A stretch of DNA of 64,000 nucleotides from Phycisphaerae bacterium (GCA_030428945.1 JAUIEC010000003.1:186001-250000), one strand, 5' to 3'. Positions 1 to 9,677 are shown, counted from the first letter of the stretch. Program-made: numbers and translations. The notes: generated by a model from the sequence alone, not told the origin.

Positions 1-1
1 G

Positions 2-2137
2 GCCGCAACGCGCGAACTGGAGTCCGGGCCACGTCACATCATTCTGATTACGGACGGGCACGCGACGGATGACGGACACGTCCTTGCGGCCGCACGGGCG
101 CAACGCGAGGGCGCGCGCGTTCACGCGGTTTCCGTCGGGATTCGCGAGCCAGTGCAGCCGCGCATCGTTGGTGTCGTTCCGCCAACCGGCCCGCGGGTTG
201 GACAAACGGCTTTGCTGCGTGTCCATGTACAGGGAGACGCCGAGGCCCGTCTGTCGCTCGGTCTTGAGACCGATGATCGCTTGGTTGCCGCGACCCCCGT
301 ATCCCTGCGTGGTGAGGCGGAGGTTGGAGTGTCGTTCGTCCCGCGACAACGCGGCCGTAACGGTCTGCGCCTTGTCCTCCGGGACGGGCAGCGTGCCCTG
401 GATGTCGCGGAGATCGCATTCTCGGTCGATGGTCCGCCGCAGCTTCTGTTGTGTGACCCCGACCCGGGCGCATTGCCTTCGTTGCAGAGAGTCCTTCGAG
501 ATCAGGGCCTTGAAGTCCAGTTTGCAACCCCCGATCAGCTTGCCGAAAAAACACGGGACCTCAGCCTGTACGACGCGGTCGTGGTGAGTGATCTGCCGCA
601 GCCCCCCGGCGACGACGCTTTTGAGGCATTTGCGCAGTTTGTTCGTCGAGGCGGCGGGCTGCTGTTCATTGGCGGGACACGCGTGGCGACGAAAGACTGG
701 AGCGGTTCCAGCTTTGAAGACCTGCTTCCGGTCCGGATCGGCAAGGACAACGTCGAGCAGCCGGTGCCACAACAGCCGGTGCACGTGTGCTTCGTCCTCG
801 ATGTTTCAGGAAGCATGGCCGATCCTCTTGGTTCCGGAGGTGCATCCAAGTTCTCGATGATGAGAGAGGCGGTCCGGCGCAGTCTGGGCATCCTGCCGCG
901 CAACGCACTGGTGACGCTGATTGTCTTTCACGGAACGCACAGCGTCGTCCTGGAGCGAACGCCCGTGACGGACACGAGGGTGCTCGCCCAGGCCGTGGAT
1001 CGCATGGGTGTCGGCGGGGGGACAAAGATCGTTCCCGCAATGAGCGCCGCGGTCGTTGCACTGCAGGCCGAACAGGACGCCAAGCGATTCATGATCGTTC
1101 TGTCCGATGGACAATCCCAACCGAACCCGACGATAGAGATGTGCAAGTGGATCAATGACGCCGACATCGCGCTGACCACGATTGCGGTCGGAACGGACAG
1201 CAACGTCCGCCTGATGAAGTGGCTGGCGGAACAGACGTCGGGCGTCTTTCATCATTGCACGGATGCAGCCACGATTCCCCGCATCTTCATTCGCGAGTCG
1301 GAGGCCATCAAGACGCTCGCTGAGGTGAAACGAATCAGGGTGATTCCGCGTCTGGGGCCGGCCGCGTACTGGCTGGGAGGAATTGGTGGCCGGACGTGGC
1401 CTCCGCTCGCGTCGGCGCTCCCGTTCGAGGACCGGAAGTCGCCTGCGGTCGAGATCCCGTTGCTGACCGATTCGGGCGCCCCGCTGCTGGCCACCTGGCG
1501 CGTCGGGCTGGGGCATGTCGCCGCGTTCGCGTCCGATGCGAAGGCCGTCTGGGCGCGCCGCTGGGTTGAATGGCCGGAGTTCCAGCGGTTCTGGAGTCGG
1601 GTCGTCAGCAGCGTCATCCCGGAACAGCGTGATGCCAGCGCGCGACTCGATATTCGACGGCAGGGAGACCGTCTCGTCCTGCTGGCGGACGTAACGGATG
1701 CGGTGGGCGACCGGATGTCTGGCGCCGTTCTTTCGGCCGTCGCCTCGACGCGGTCCCGTGACCGGGCTTTGTCCTGGGAGAGGCTTCCCAGCGGGATCTT
1801 TCGGGCAACGACCAGGCTGTCGAGCCAGGAGCCCACGAAGCTGACGATTGTCGTTGAAACGTCCGCCGGCGAATTGATCACCGAACAGGAGCTTGCTTTT
1901 GCGCCGGGCTCCGCGGAGATGCAGCGGCTTGGCCCCGACCTGGCCGGGCTTCGGTCATTGGTTTCTGCGGGCGGTGGAACCTTGAACGCAACGCCCGCAG
2001 CGCTTCGAAAGATCGTTATAGAGGGTCTGCATGTCGAGAGGAAACTGACCGCCGAATTCTGGCCGTACTTCGTGTTCGCGGCCATTCTGCTGTGGCCGCT
2101 CGATCTGGCGTTGCGACGGCTGGCCGGAACTCGCTGA
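2..2137 (+). CDS. VWA-domain membrane protein with glutamine-amidotransferase-like domain (5' end outside window)
   Basis: The reading frame is open from base 2, so the start lies upstream of the window. A GTG at 152 is only an internal codon: the residues before it (IILITDG, then AVSVGI) are the end of a first von Willebrand A domain. A beta-sandwich-like stretch follows, then a glutamine-amidotransferase-like fold (LLLCDPDPG, later RRGGGLLFIGG). A second, complete VWA domain has the MIDAS motif DVSGS near base 800 and VLSDGQS near 1105. The C-terminus has one hydrophobic segment (WPYFVFAAILLWPLDLAL) and a short basic tail, so the bulk probably faces away from the cytoplasm. This architecture is common in planctomycete VWA proteins of the BatA/BatB surroundings. 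The substrate is unknown. Domain calls are firm and the role is inferred. Confidence 0.85.
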   Translation, partial: AATRELESGPRHIILITDGHATDDGHVLAAARAQREGARVHAVSVGIREPVQPRIVGVVPPTGPRVGQTALLRVHVQGDAEARLSLGLETDDRLVAATPVSLRGEAEVGVSFVPRQRGRNGLRLVLRDGQRALDVAEIAFSVDGPPQLLLCDPDPGALPSLQRVLRDQGLEVQFATPDQLAEKTRDLSLYDAVVVSDLPQPPGDDAFEAFAQFVRRGGGLLFIGGTRVATKDWSGSSFEDLLPVRIGKDNVEQPVPQQPVHVCFVLDVSGSMADPLGSGGASKFSMMREAVRRSLGILPRNALVTLIVFHGTHSVVLERTPVTDTRVLAQAVDRMGVGGGTKIVPAMSAAVVALQAEQDAKRFMIVLSDGQSQPNPTIEMCKWINDADIALTTIAVGTDSNVRLMKWLAEQTSGVFHHCTDAATIPRIFIRESEAIKTLAEVKRIRVIPRLGPAAYWLGGIGGRTWPPLASALPFEDRKSPAVEIPLLTDSGAPLLATWRVGLGHVAAFASDAKAVWARRWVEWPEFQRFWSRVVSSVIPEQRDASARLDIRRQGDRLVLLADVTDAVGDRMSGAVLSAVASTRSRDRALSWERLPSGIFRATTRLSSQEPTKLTIVVETSAGELITEQELAFAPGSAEMQRLGPDLAGLRSLVSAGGGTLNATPAALRKIVIEGLHVERKLTAEFWPYFVFAAILLWPLDLALRRLAGTR

Positions 2138-2192
2138 AGCGGAGGTCGGAGATCCGTCCGACACTCGCACCTGTACAGCAACGGTGGATTCG

Positions 2193-2242
2193 AAAAGGAG
2201 AGAGGCCCGCAGCGGCCTTCGCTTCAGGCAGTTGCGGGCCTC
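2193..2242 (-). terminator. Rho-independent terminator downstream of tRNA-Ser
   Basis: On the minus strand, just after the tRNA, a perfect 10-bp stem GAGGCCCGCA/TGCGGGCCTC (2233-2242 with 2202-2211) is followed by TCTCCTTTT. Orientation and position fit termination of the tRNA-Ser transcript. Confidence 0.6.
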
Positions 2243-2255
2243 GGCTCTTTGCAAA

Positions 2256-2342
2256 CGGAGAGGGCGGGATTCGAACCCGCGGTACGGTCTCCCGTACACA
2301 CGCTTTCCAAGCGTGCTCCTTAAGCCACTCGGACACCTCTCC
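2256..2342 (-). tRNA. tRNA-Ser(GGA)
   Basis: On the minus strand an 87-nt class II tRNA starts at 2342 with a 7-bp acceptor stem GGAGAGG/CCTCTCC and discriminator G at 2256. The anticodon arm is CACGC-TTGGAAA-GCGTG with anticodon GGA, followed by a long variable arm typical of tRNA-Ser and a T-loop TTCGAAT. CCA is not encoded. A terminator follows on the same strand. A decayed integrase gene lies beyond the 5' side. Confidence 0.95.
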
Positions 2343-2424
2343 AAGGCGTCTTGACCTGAACCGTTGACCGAACTCGGTCTGTTCAGCCAGACCGCGGATC
2401 CACGTCAACCGTCAGGGCCGGCCT

Positions 2425-3026
2425 GTGAAGCCCGACACCGGAGTGCCGTACAACCAGGCAGGGAGAAGATTCTACATCATTCCGCCCGGGAAGCCACGCC
2501 GTGAGTTCGGCACCTGGGAAGCGGCCCGGGCCGCCTTCAAGGCGCTCGGTGCCAACCAGATCCCGGCCGGCGAGCTGGCCCGCATCGAGGCCGAGTCGCG
2601 GCTGCGGCACGGAATGACCCTGCAAGAGCCAGAGCAGGACCCCGCTTCATCGTTCGCTTCGCCGAGGGCGTCAAGCATCTGGCCGGCTCGCTGGGCGTCC
2701 CGGAGATCGAGGCCCGCGAGGGCAGTGAGGCCGAGAAGACCGGGCCAAGCCCAGGGACGCGATCGCCAGGTGGCTCGAACACAAGCGCGACGAGAATGGA
2801 GAACTCCGGCAACATCACAGGGCGGTCGAAGCCCACTTCAAGACCTTCATGCGATTCGTGCCCGAGGGGTACATCGCCAGCCTGACGCCGGCACACTCTG
2901 GGGCGTTCCACTCGTGGATCGCGAAGAGGGCCGCAAGTGGAATCCGCAGTGGCAAGATGACCGCATTCGAAACGTGACGGCCGTCTTCAGGTCCATGCGC
3001 CGCAAGTACCCGGTCGTGTGCAATCC
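2425..3026 (+). pseudogene. Decayed tyrosine integrase (arm-type and core-binding parts only)
   Basis: Pieces of one integrase can be read in different frames. From 2425 (frame 1) an arm-binding-like N-terminus contains GKPRREFGTWEAARAAFKAL. From about 2643 (frame 3) comes RFIVRFAEGVKHLAGSLG. From about 2750 (frame 2) a helical core-binding segment contains AIARWLEHKRDENGELRQ and later FKTFMRFVPEG. Back in frame 1, RIRNVTAVFRSMRRKYPVV follows near 2965. The catalytic domain with its R-H-x-x-R-Y residues is absent, because the next gene's 3' end begins at 3028. At least two frameshifts and a 3' truncation make it non-functional. It sits beside tRNA-Ser, a usual integration site, but on the tRNA's 5' side, so the original attachment cannot be rebuilt. 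Confidence 0.65.
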
Positions 3027-3027
3027 T

Positions 3028-6000
3028 CTAGGGGCAGGTCCGTCCGAAGTTCGCGAGGACAATCGCGAGCTCGTTCAGATCGACATCACCGTCACCGTCA
3101 ATGTCGCCGTCCAGCCTGGTCGGACATGGACCGTCTTCACGTGTCAACGTCACGACGTCCGGCCCGTAGATCGCACCGTAGTCCCCGTCTCCGCTGATCG
3201 AGGAAAAGGCCGACGTAATCGGCACGGAGCCTGCGAGGATCAGGTCGATGGTGTCTTCGAGCGCGGGCTCAAATAGGTTGATGTGTTCAATCTCCAGCGA
3301 CCCATCGAGCACGGCCGCTGTTCCGACAGACAGTTGGGTGAAGTCACCGGGCGTTGGGCCGCCGAAATCGACGCGCAGCGTCCCTGCAGCGGTCTGCAGA
3401 AACTGGTCGCTGATGGTCAGGTTCTTTCCACCGATTACGTCCAGGAGTCCGGTATTGCTCAACGCCCCAATGGTCGCTGCGACTCCATCCAAGACGACGG
3501 TCCCCTGGTTGACAACGGTTCCGGCAAGCTGCCGACTGCCACCCCCTCCCGCCAGCACTTCGATCCGACCAGCATTCAGCAACGATCCCGACTGAATCGT
3601 CGCGGCGACGGACCACGCGGCATCGGCAGAAAGGCGCAACAGGCCGCCGTTTGCGAATCCGGCTGCGGCGGTCAGGCTGGCGCTGCCTACCGAATTGCTG
3701 CCCTGAATGGTCAGCGACTGGTTGGGATCGATATCGCCGGCGTAGTTGCAGTTACCCTCGGCAATCAAGTCGATGGGGCCAGTGCCCGACAGGTCGATCG
3801 CGGCGGACCGGACCGTCGGGCTACCCAAGACAGTCCCACCGTGGAACACGAAACTACCGCCAACAATCACCAACGGAGCATTGATCGCAAGGCTGCCGCT
3901 CTCCTGCGCGAACGTCCGGTTCGCGTTGGTAATGGTGCAGGTCGGCTCGACGAGAATCGAACCCCGATTGGTGATGCCTGCGGTGATGGTGCGACTACCT
4001 CCCGCCCCGGTCAGCACCTCGATCGCACCGGTGTTCGCGATCGAACCGCTCGGGTCCTGCACCGCCAGGCTGGCGCTCCAAGTCGAGTCCACCGAGTCCA
4101 GCGTTAGAGTGCCCGCATTGGAAAAACCACTCGCAGAGGTCAATGATGCATTCCCGAACGTGCTGTTGCCCTGAACCGTGATCGACTGCCCGCTCGCGAG
4201 TCCCGAAGTAAGCGTGCAGTTGCGAAACGCAACCAAATCGATCGGATCTGTGCCCGTAAGCGAGATACTGCAGCGATCGACCTCGGGTATGCCCGTCACG
4301 ATACCGGCCGCAAAGGCAAAGCTGCCCAAGTCGAACCGGACCCGTCCGGGAACGTTCAGAGCGCCCGCCAACTGCCGGAACGTACGCTGGTCGTTGGCAA
4401 ACGTACAAACGGTACCGGTCTGACAGAAGAAGGTGCCCTGGTTGTCAACCGAGGCCGCCATGGTTCTTCCACCGCCCGTCCCGGCCAATACCTGGATCGT
4501 GCCCGTGTTGACAATCGGGTCGGCTAGCTCCTGGACAGTCAGGCTAACGCTCCGGGCCGAGTCGATCGTGTCCAACGTCAGCGTCCCGGCGTTTTCGAAC
4601 CCGCCCGCCGACGTAAGCGAAGCGTCGCCAACGGTGCTGTTGCCCTGTACCCGAATCGACTGGCCACTCGCCAGCCCGGATGTCAGCGTGCAGGCTCGCG
4701 TCGCCAGCAGTGAAATCGGATCCGTACCAGCCAGCGAAATCTCACAGCGATCTACTCGCGGCGTGCCGATAACCGTCCCAGCCACAAAGTCAAATCGCCC
4801 GAGGTCGAAGACGAGCGAACCACCCACATCCAACACGCCTGACAGTTGTCGGAATACGCGTTGGCTGTTCGAAAGCTGGCAGACCGCGCCCGCCTCGCAC
4901 GAGAAAGTCCCCGCGTTGTCGATCGACGCGGCGATCGTTCGCGTTCCCCCCGATCCGGCCAGTACCTGGATCGTACCCGTGTTGACAATCGGGTCCGCGG
5001 TATCCTGGACCGTCAGGCTGGCCGCCTGGGCATTGTCAGCCGAATCAAGTGTCAACGTGCCCGCGTTGGCGAACCCACCCGTTGACGTAAGCGAAGCCGC
5101 GCCCAGCGAGCTGTTTCCCTGGACGCGAATCGACTGGCCCATCGCAAGCCCCGAGGTCAACGTACAGCCGCGGGTAGCCAGCAGTGAGATCGGATCGGTA
5201 CCGGCAAGCGAAATCTCACCTCGATCGATCTGGGGCGTCCCGGTGACCGCGCCCGCCACCAGTTCAAAGCGGCCGAATTCGAACACCAATGCGCCCTGCA
5301 CGTTCAGACCACCCGAGAGCTGGCGGAAAGTACGCCCGCTATTGGGGAAATAGCACAGCGTGCCCGCTTCGCAGTTGAAGGTTCCCTGGTTGTCGATCGA
5401 TGCAGCAATCGTCCTGCCGCCACCGGTTCCGGGGAGGACGTTGATCGCACCGGTGTTCACAATCGGGGCGAGCGGATCCTGTACCGTCAGGCTCGCCTGC
5501 TGCGCATTGCCGGCCGAATCGAGCGTCAGTGTACCGGCGTTGGAGAATCCAGTTGCCGACGTGAGTGTGGCCCCGCCCAGGAAACTGTCTCCCTGGATCC
5601 GAATTGACTGGCCAATCGCGAGGCCAGAAGTCAGCGTGCAGGCGCGCGTGGCCGTAAGCTCGATCCCATCGGGAGACAGCAGAGCAATGCCGCAGTTGTC
5701 GATGCTGACCGGCACACCGACCTGGCCGCCGGCAAGTTCGAACTGACCACCTGACAGGCTCAAGCCGGCACCGCCGGAGACACTGCCTCCGGCGATTTGC
5801 ACCAGGCCGTTCGTGACGCGCAGATCCCCGTCGACGGTGATCGTCCCCGCACTCTGCACCAGCGCGCGGTCTGTATTGATCAGGTCGCAGGTGGTTCCGG
5901 TCTCGACGACGAAGGTTCCGGTATTGGCAAGGGCCGCAGTCATCCGCCGCGCCCCGCCGCCGCCCTTGTTGATCTCGATCGTCCCCGTATTGGTAATGCC

Positions 6001-6393
6001 CTGGGCAGCATCGACGACCGTCAGCGCAATGGTGGCGTTGGCAACGATCGACTCGAGCCGCAGTGTACCGGCATTCTGAACCGACTCCTGCACGATCATG
6101 TTCTTAATCTGCACCCACAGGGTGGCAGTCGGGTCGATCGAAATCGACTTGGCCGTCTGGTCCGGTGCACCAGCCTCCACCGTGTACGGCTGGCCCAGAT
6201 CGCCGAGGACAACGTCGTCCTGGTTAGTCGGGACCAGACCAGTACTCCAGTTCGCGCCGACGCCCCAGGCACCGCCGGCCGGGTTGGTCCACGTCACCGT
6301 TCCGGCCACCGCGCCCGGTGCGACCAACAGGCCGAGAAGCAGCACCCGTGAGATGCAGCGACTCTGCAGACCCTTCGTATTGATAGTCCTCAT
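3028..6393 (-). CDS. Large secreted repeat protein with dockerin-like C-terminus
   Basis: This is a 1121-residue exported protein. A signal peptide (residues about 1-30, VLLLGLLVAPGAVA) is followed by a domain typical of autotransporter-like passenger proteins. Four near-identical 158-residue units (residues 252-881) and a diverged fifth make up the body. The C-terminus carries a dockerin-like calcium loop, DIDGDGDVDLNELAIVLANF, ending near the final Cys. Repeats are rich in G, N, T and S with regular spacing, which suggests a beta-helix. The start ATG at 6393 has an AGGGGA ribosome site 8 nt upstream. It is the third gene of a same-strand group of exported proteins. The role is probably surface attachment or an extracellular structure. 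The family is recognised only by architecture. Confidence 0.85.
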   Translation of the reverse strand: MRTINTKGLQSRCISRVLLLGLLVAPGAVAGTVTWTNPAGGAWGVGANWSTGLVPTNQDDVVLGDLGQPYTVEAGAPDQTAKSISIDPTATLWVQIKNMIVQESVQNAGTLRLESIVANATIALTVVDAAQGITNTGTIEINKGGGGARRMTAALANTGTFVVETGTTCDLINTDRALVQSAGTITVDGDLRVTNGLVQIAGGSVSGGAGLSLSGGQFELAGGQVGVPVSIDNCGIALLSPDGIELTATRACTLTSGLAIGQSIRIQGDSFLGGATLTSATGFSNAGTLTLDSAGNAQQASLTVQDPLAPIVNTGAINVLPGTGGGRTIAASIDNQGTFNCEAGTLCYFPNSGRTFRQLSGGLNVQGALVFEFGRFELVAGAVTGTPQIDRGEISLAGTDPISLLATRGCTLTSGLAMGQSIRVQGNSSLGAASLTSTGGFANAGTLTLDSADNAQAASLTVQDTADPIVNTGTIQVLAGSGGTRTIAASIDNAGTFSCEAGAVCQLSNSQRVFRQLSGVLDVGGSLVFDLGRFDFVAGTVIGTPRVDRCEISLAGTDPISLLATRACTLTSGLASGQSIRVQGNSTVGDASLTSAGGFENAGTLTLDTIDSARSVSLTVQELADPIVNTGTIQVLAGTGGGRTMAASVDNQGTFFCQTGTVCTFANDQRTFRQLAGALNVPGRVRFDLGSFAFAAGIVTGIPEVDRCSISLTGTDPIDLVAFRNCTLTSGLASGQSITVQGNSTFGNASLTSASGFSNAGTLTLDSVDSTWSASLAVQDPSGSIANTGAIEVLTGAGGSRTITAGITNRGSILVEPTCTITNANRTFAQESGSLAINAPLVIVGGSFVFHGGTVLGSPTVRSAAIDLSGTGPIDLIAEGNCNYAGDIDPNQSLTIQGSNSVGSASLTAAAGFANGGLLRLSADAAWSVAATIQSGSLLNAGRIEVLAGGGGSRQLAGTVVNQGTVVLDGVAATIGALSNTGLLDVIGGKNLTISDQFLQTAAGTLRVDFGGPTPGDFTQLSVGTAAVLDGSLEIEHINLFEPALEDTIDLILAGSVPITSAFSSISGDGDYGAIYGPDVVTLTREDGPCPTRLDGDIDGDGDVDLNELAIVLANFGRTCP
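3751..5640 (-). repeat. Four tandem 474-bp coding repeats (158-aa units)
   Basis: Units run 5640-5167, 5166-4693, 4692-4219 and 4218-3751 (the last is 156 aa). Each opens with CTLTSGLA.GQSI and passes through NAGTLTLD and NTG.I.VL. It closes with a stretch like ISLAGTDPISLLATR. The first three are closest to each other and the fourth has diverged, consistent with recent unit duplication. Confidence 0.9.
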
Positions 6394-6492
6394 ATCAGAA
6401 ATCCCCTAGTTGTTTGCTGTAGTAGAAAGGGGTCGAAGACGACCGATGAAACACCTTAACGAGCGGCTGGATTTTTTCACAACAACATTCGC

Positions 6493-8715
6493 TCAGCAAG
6501 TCGACCCGAACACGGCGATGAGGCTGGCGAGGTCGGAAAGTCCGACGGCTCCGTCCTGATCAATGTCCGCGGTCGCATCCCAGTTCGCATCGCCCGAAGC
6601 GGTACCAAAAACTGCCAGGATCGCGGCGAGGTCGTCAAGCCCCACCAAGCCGTCACCCGTGGCATCCGGGCAGGGCAAATCACTCGCTCTGGCCACCAAC
6701 TTCACGGTTCCGCCCGCGATTACGATGTCCAGCTCGTACGGAGTCAGATCGAGCAGACTGTCAAACGTCCCGCTGACGGTCGTCGCCGAGACAACCACAA
6801 ACTCATCACCGGTGCGCACGTTCAGGTCGCCGGCCAGATCAACGCGCAGTGTCCCGCCAAGTTGCGCGTGGCCGGACACGAGAATGCGATCACTGCCTGC
6901 ACCGAGCTCGACGCCGAACGTGCCACCGACCATGCTGAGGTCGCCCGAGATCTCGAGGTCTCCGATGGGATACCCCGGTGCGACATAGCCACCATCGACA
7001 GCCACGTCACCGCTGACCTTGCCGACACCGAACAGGCCACCGCCCGGGCCCACCACCAGTTGGCCGGCCTGGAAGGACGCGTCGCCGGTCGTGATGCTCG
7101 CGGATGCATCGACTGTCACCTCCGACCCATTACCCAGCCAGAGCCCGCCGCCAATCGACATGTGCCCGCTCTCTCTCGCCTCGACCGTCCCGAGCCCCCC
7201 ACCGTTCGGGCCGGGAGCCCCCACCGTGAAGGACTGGTCGATCACACACTGCGAACCACTTCCCGAGATGAGCAGGTGACCTTCGCCACCATTGAAGATC
7301 CCGGCGTTGCCGAAACAGGCCGTGACCGCGCCACCGGCCAATATGTCACAGCGCCCCGTTCCATTGCGGCCGATCGACAGCTCTGCACACGCGGTTCCGC
7401 CGCGATCGTCAATTGCACGCAGCAACGAACCGGGACCTCCCACGACAACTGTGCCGTCTCCACTCGAGAATGCCCCGACGTTGACATAGCGGGCGGTCGC
7501 CTCGGCACCATCCGCGACATTCAGGCTACCGTTGCCGAGCCTGCCGATTGACAGTTCGCCGGACGGATGGGTTGGATCGTCGTCCGCCACCGTGAGTATC
7601 GTTCCGTTGCCGACCAGTCCGAGGCTACCCCAACCGTCGGCAAGATCGCCTACGAAGCAGAACTTCGCCCGCACCGAGCTTCCATCGTCAGCCGCCAGGC
7701 TGCCCGACCCGTTGCGGCCGACAATCAGGCCGGTCCCGACCGTCAGCGTGCTGTTGTCGGACAGGTACGCATCTCCAAGCGATCCCTGAAAGGCCGCAAC
7801 CGACAGGAACTCGGACAGGTGCAACTCTCCGCCGTCTCCGACGTTGAGGCTGCCAGTTCCCTGCGCGCCCAGCTCCAGCCAGGTCGTATCCATGGTGCTA
7901 CCGGAGCCTGACACGACGATCCGCCCGTGGCCGCCCGGCCAGTCACCGGCGCGGGTCCATCCTTGGTTCATCAGCGACGCACCGCTGTGGATCTCAAGAA
8001 CCCCGAGCCCGCGGACGCCGAGATTCAGATGTTCGCCAAGCCCGACGAAGCTGCCGGAATGCAGTTGAACAGATCCCAAGGTCTGGTCGAATTCGGCCAG
8101 GTGCAGCCAGGGTGCAGTCATTGCTGCACCATCGACCACGTGCACCTCGCCATCACCCTGGTTGCCCACGACCACGTGATTCGCGAAATCCAGGGTGGTT
8201 TCGACCCCATCGAGCAACAGCGTCCCACTCGTTCCGGGCTGCGAACCGATACCGCCGATTCCGAAGTGTATTGGCGTGTGGACCAGTCGCAGGTCAGCAC
8301 TGCCTGGCAATCCAGTGCTGGTCAGGGTCTGGCCGACACCGAAGAACGATCCGGCCAGCGAGCCTGAACCGCCTCCGACGACGTTGAACGACCGCCCATC
8401 GACAACGAACGCGCCGCTCTCGAACTTGAGGTCGATCAGCGAAACAGGGCCACCCGCAATGACCGGTCCACCTGAAAGCGGTCTGTAGTCGCCGAGGTAG
8501 ACATACGTTGGCGGATCAGTGTTGAAGCTCGCGTCCCAGCCGAGCAGCGCCGAATTGCCTGCGACCGGAGCCGTGAAGTTGCGCCAGTTCCGGTCGTCGT
8601 GCCACCCAGCGACAACGGTCTCAGGAGCGTTGGCCGGCCCCTCCCAACGCTGGATCGACTCCGCCAGCAGCATGGGGGTGATCAGCAGACTGAGTAGACA
8701 GGCATTGCGATGCAT
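6493..8715 (-). CDS. Secreted T5SS/PEP-CTERM-type repeat protein with double dockerin
   Basis: This is a 740-residue exported protein. The ATG at 8715 is preferred because it has GGAG 10 nt upstream and begins directly with the signal peptide MHRNACLLSLLITPMLL. An upstream GTG at 8748 would overlap the previous gene's stop but adds residues before the signal. The body consists of short repeats such as GNGSLNVADGAEATARYVNV and GSGSTMDTTW, characteristic of the T5SS/PEP-CTERM-associated repeat family, which builds extended beta-solenoids. The C-terminus has two dockerin-like loops, DATGDGLVGLDDLAAILAVF and DIDQDGAVGLSDLASLIAVF, ending at a terminal Cys. It lies 30 nt after the lipoprotein gene and upstream of the giant repeat protein, probably in one transcript. 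The domain assignment is strong and the function is unknown. Confidence 0.85.
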   Translation of the reverse strand: MHRNACLLSLLITPMLLAESIQRWEGPANAPETVVAGWHDDRNWRNFTAPVAGNSALLGWDASFNTDPPTYVYLGDYRPLSGGPVIAGGPVSLIDLKFESGAFVVDGRSFNVVGGGSGSLAGSFFGVGQTLTSTGLPGSADLRLVHTPIHFGIGGIGSQPGTSGTLLLDGVETTLDFANHVVVGNQGDGEVHVVDGAAMTAPWLHLAEFDQTLGSVQLHSGSFVGLGEHLNLGVRGLGVLEIHSGASLMNQGWTRAGDWPGGHGRIVVSGSGSTMDTTWLELGAQGTGSLNVGDGGELHLSEFLSVAAFQGSLGDAYLSDNSTLTVGTGLIVGRNGSGSLAADDGSSVRAKFCFVGDLADGWGSLGLVGNGTILTVADDDPTHPSGELSIGRLGNGSLNVADGAEATARYVNVGAFSSGDGTVVVGGPGSLLRAIDDRGGTACAELSIGRNGTGRCDILAGGAVTACFGNAGIFNGGEGHLLISGSGSQCVIDQSFTVGAPGPNGGGLGTVEARESGHMSIGGGLWLGNGSEVTVDASASITTGDASFQAGQLVVGPGGGLFGVGKVSGDVAVDGGYVAPGYPIGDLEISGDLSMVGGTFGVELGAGSDRILVSGHAQLGGTLRVDLAGDLNVRTGDEFVVVSATTVSGTFDSLLDLTPYELDIVIAGGTVKLVARASDLPCPDATGDGLVGLDDLAAILAVFGTASGDANWDATADIDQDGAVGLSDLASLIAVFGSTC

Positions 8716-8744
8716 GATCCCATCTCCGAGGTTGGTGGTGAGTT

Positions 8745-9677
8745 TCACGGCAGGACCACCTGCACGTTGTCGAGGCCGGTCGTCGAGTCGCCGCCGACCA
8801 GGATCTGGATCGCAACCACGTCGCTGAGAATCAGGGCGAGTTCGTCTGTCTCAATCGCCAGACCATCGTTTGCGTCCAGCCAACCGCCGGAGTTGTCCAG
8901 CCGGACCGCATATGTCGTCCAGCCGCCCTGCACTGTTGCCAACTGGACGGCAGCGTCACCATCAACGCCCTGGATCCGAAGCACGGGCCGCGTCGGTTGA
9001 TGGGCCTCGTGCCGGAAGTCGAAGCGAAACACCCCACCGATCGCGGCGGAGAGGTCGCCGGTGAACTTTGCCGGTGCCTGCCACTGCCCCCCGGCGAATC
9101 GGAGTCGACCGGCAACGTTGCCCCCCGGCCGGCCGCCGGATGCTCGCCATCCGCCTTCGACACTGCCGGCCGAACTCAGTGTCCAGCCCTCGTGATCCCG
9201 GTCGAACGTGGATTCGACGAGCGGCGCGGCGATCGAGTTCGGATCGACGTCAGCGGGATCGAACGGATCGGCCGGTGTTGGTTCATCAATCGGATCGTCC
9301 GCGCTCGTCTCCGCCGGCGAGACGAACACGCTGACGGTGTCCTGGTCGGACGAACGGTCGTCGCTGACACGCACGCTGAACTGGTACTCGCCTTCCTGAC
9401 GAGGTGTGAACCGGAGTGTCTGACCGTTCTGACTGTTCAAGTTCGTCTCGGGGCCGCGAACCAGGGTCCACTGGTACGTTAGTACGTCTCCGTCGTCGTC
9501 TTCCGCGTTTGCCCGCAGCGAAACCACGTCACCGACGGTCCGCTCCAGGTCAGGCCCGGCTTCGACTCGCGGAATCGTGTTTGTACCGAGCGTGATCGAT
9601 TCAATGTTTGGTTGGGGACAGCCGCCGATCGTGGCGATGCCCGTGGCGACGAAGGCCGGGAAGATCCACTTCTTCAT
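8745..9677 (-). CDS. Lipoprotein with PKD domain and laminin-B-like domain
   Basis: This is a 310-residue lipoprotein. The ATG at 9677 follows AGGAGA at 8 nt. The signal MKKWIFPAFVATGIATIGGC ends in a lipobox with Cys20. A PKD domain (about residues 30-120) contains DVLTYQWTLVRGP and YQFSVRVSDD. After an acidic, proline-rich linker the C-terminal half opens with FDRDHEGWTLSSAG and closes with a stretch resembling laminin B (domain IV) modules (ALILSDVVAIQILVGG, then GLDNVQVVLP). Such modules bind sugars or proteins outside the cell. It is first of a three-gene group of exported proteins transcribed leftwards. The domain reading is good; the ligand is unknown. Confidence 0.85.
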   Translation of the reverse strand: MKKWIFPAFVATGIATIGGCPQPNIESITLGTNTIPRVEAGPDLERTVGDVVSLRANAEDDDGDVLTYQWTLVRGPETNLNSQNGQTLRFTPRQEGEYQFSVRVSDDRSSDQDTVSVFVSPAETSADDPIDEPTPADPFDPADVDPNSIAAPLVESTFDRDHEGWTLSSAGSVEGGWRASGGRPGGNVAGRLRFAGGQWQAPAKFTGDLSAAIGGVFRFDFRHEAHQPTRPVLRIQGVDGDAAVQLATVQGGWTTYAVRLDNSGGWLDANDGLAIETDELALILSDVVAIQILVGGDSTTGLDNVQVVLP

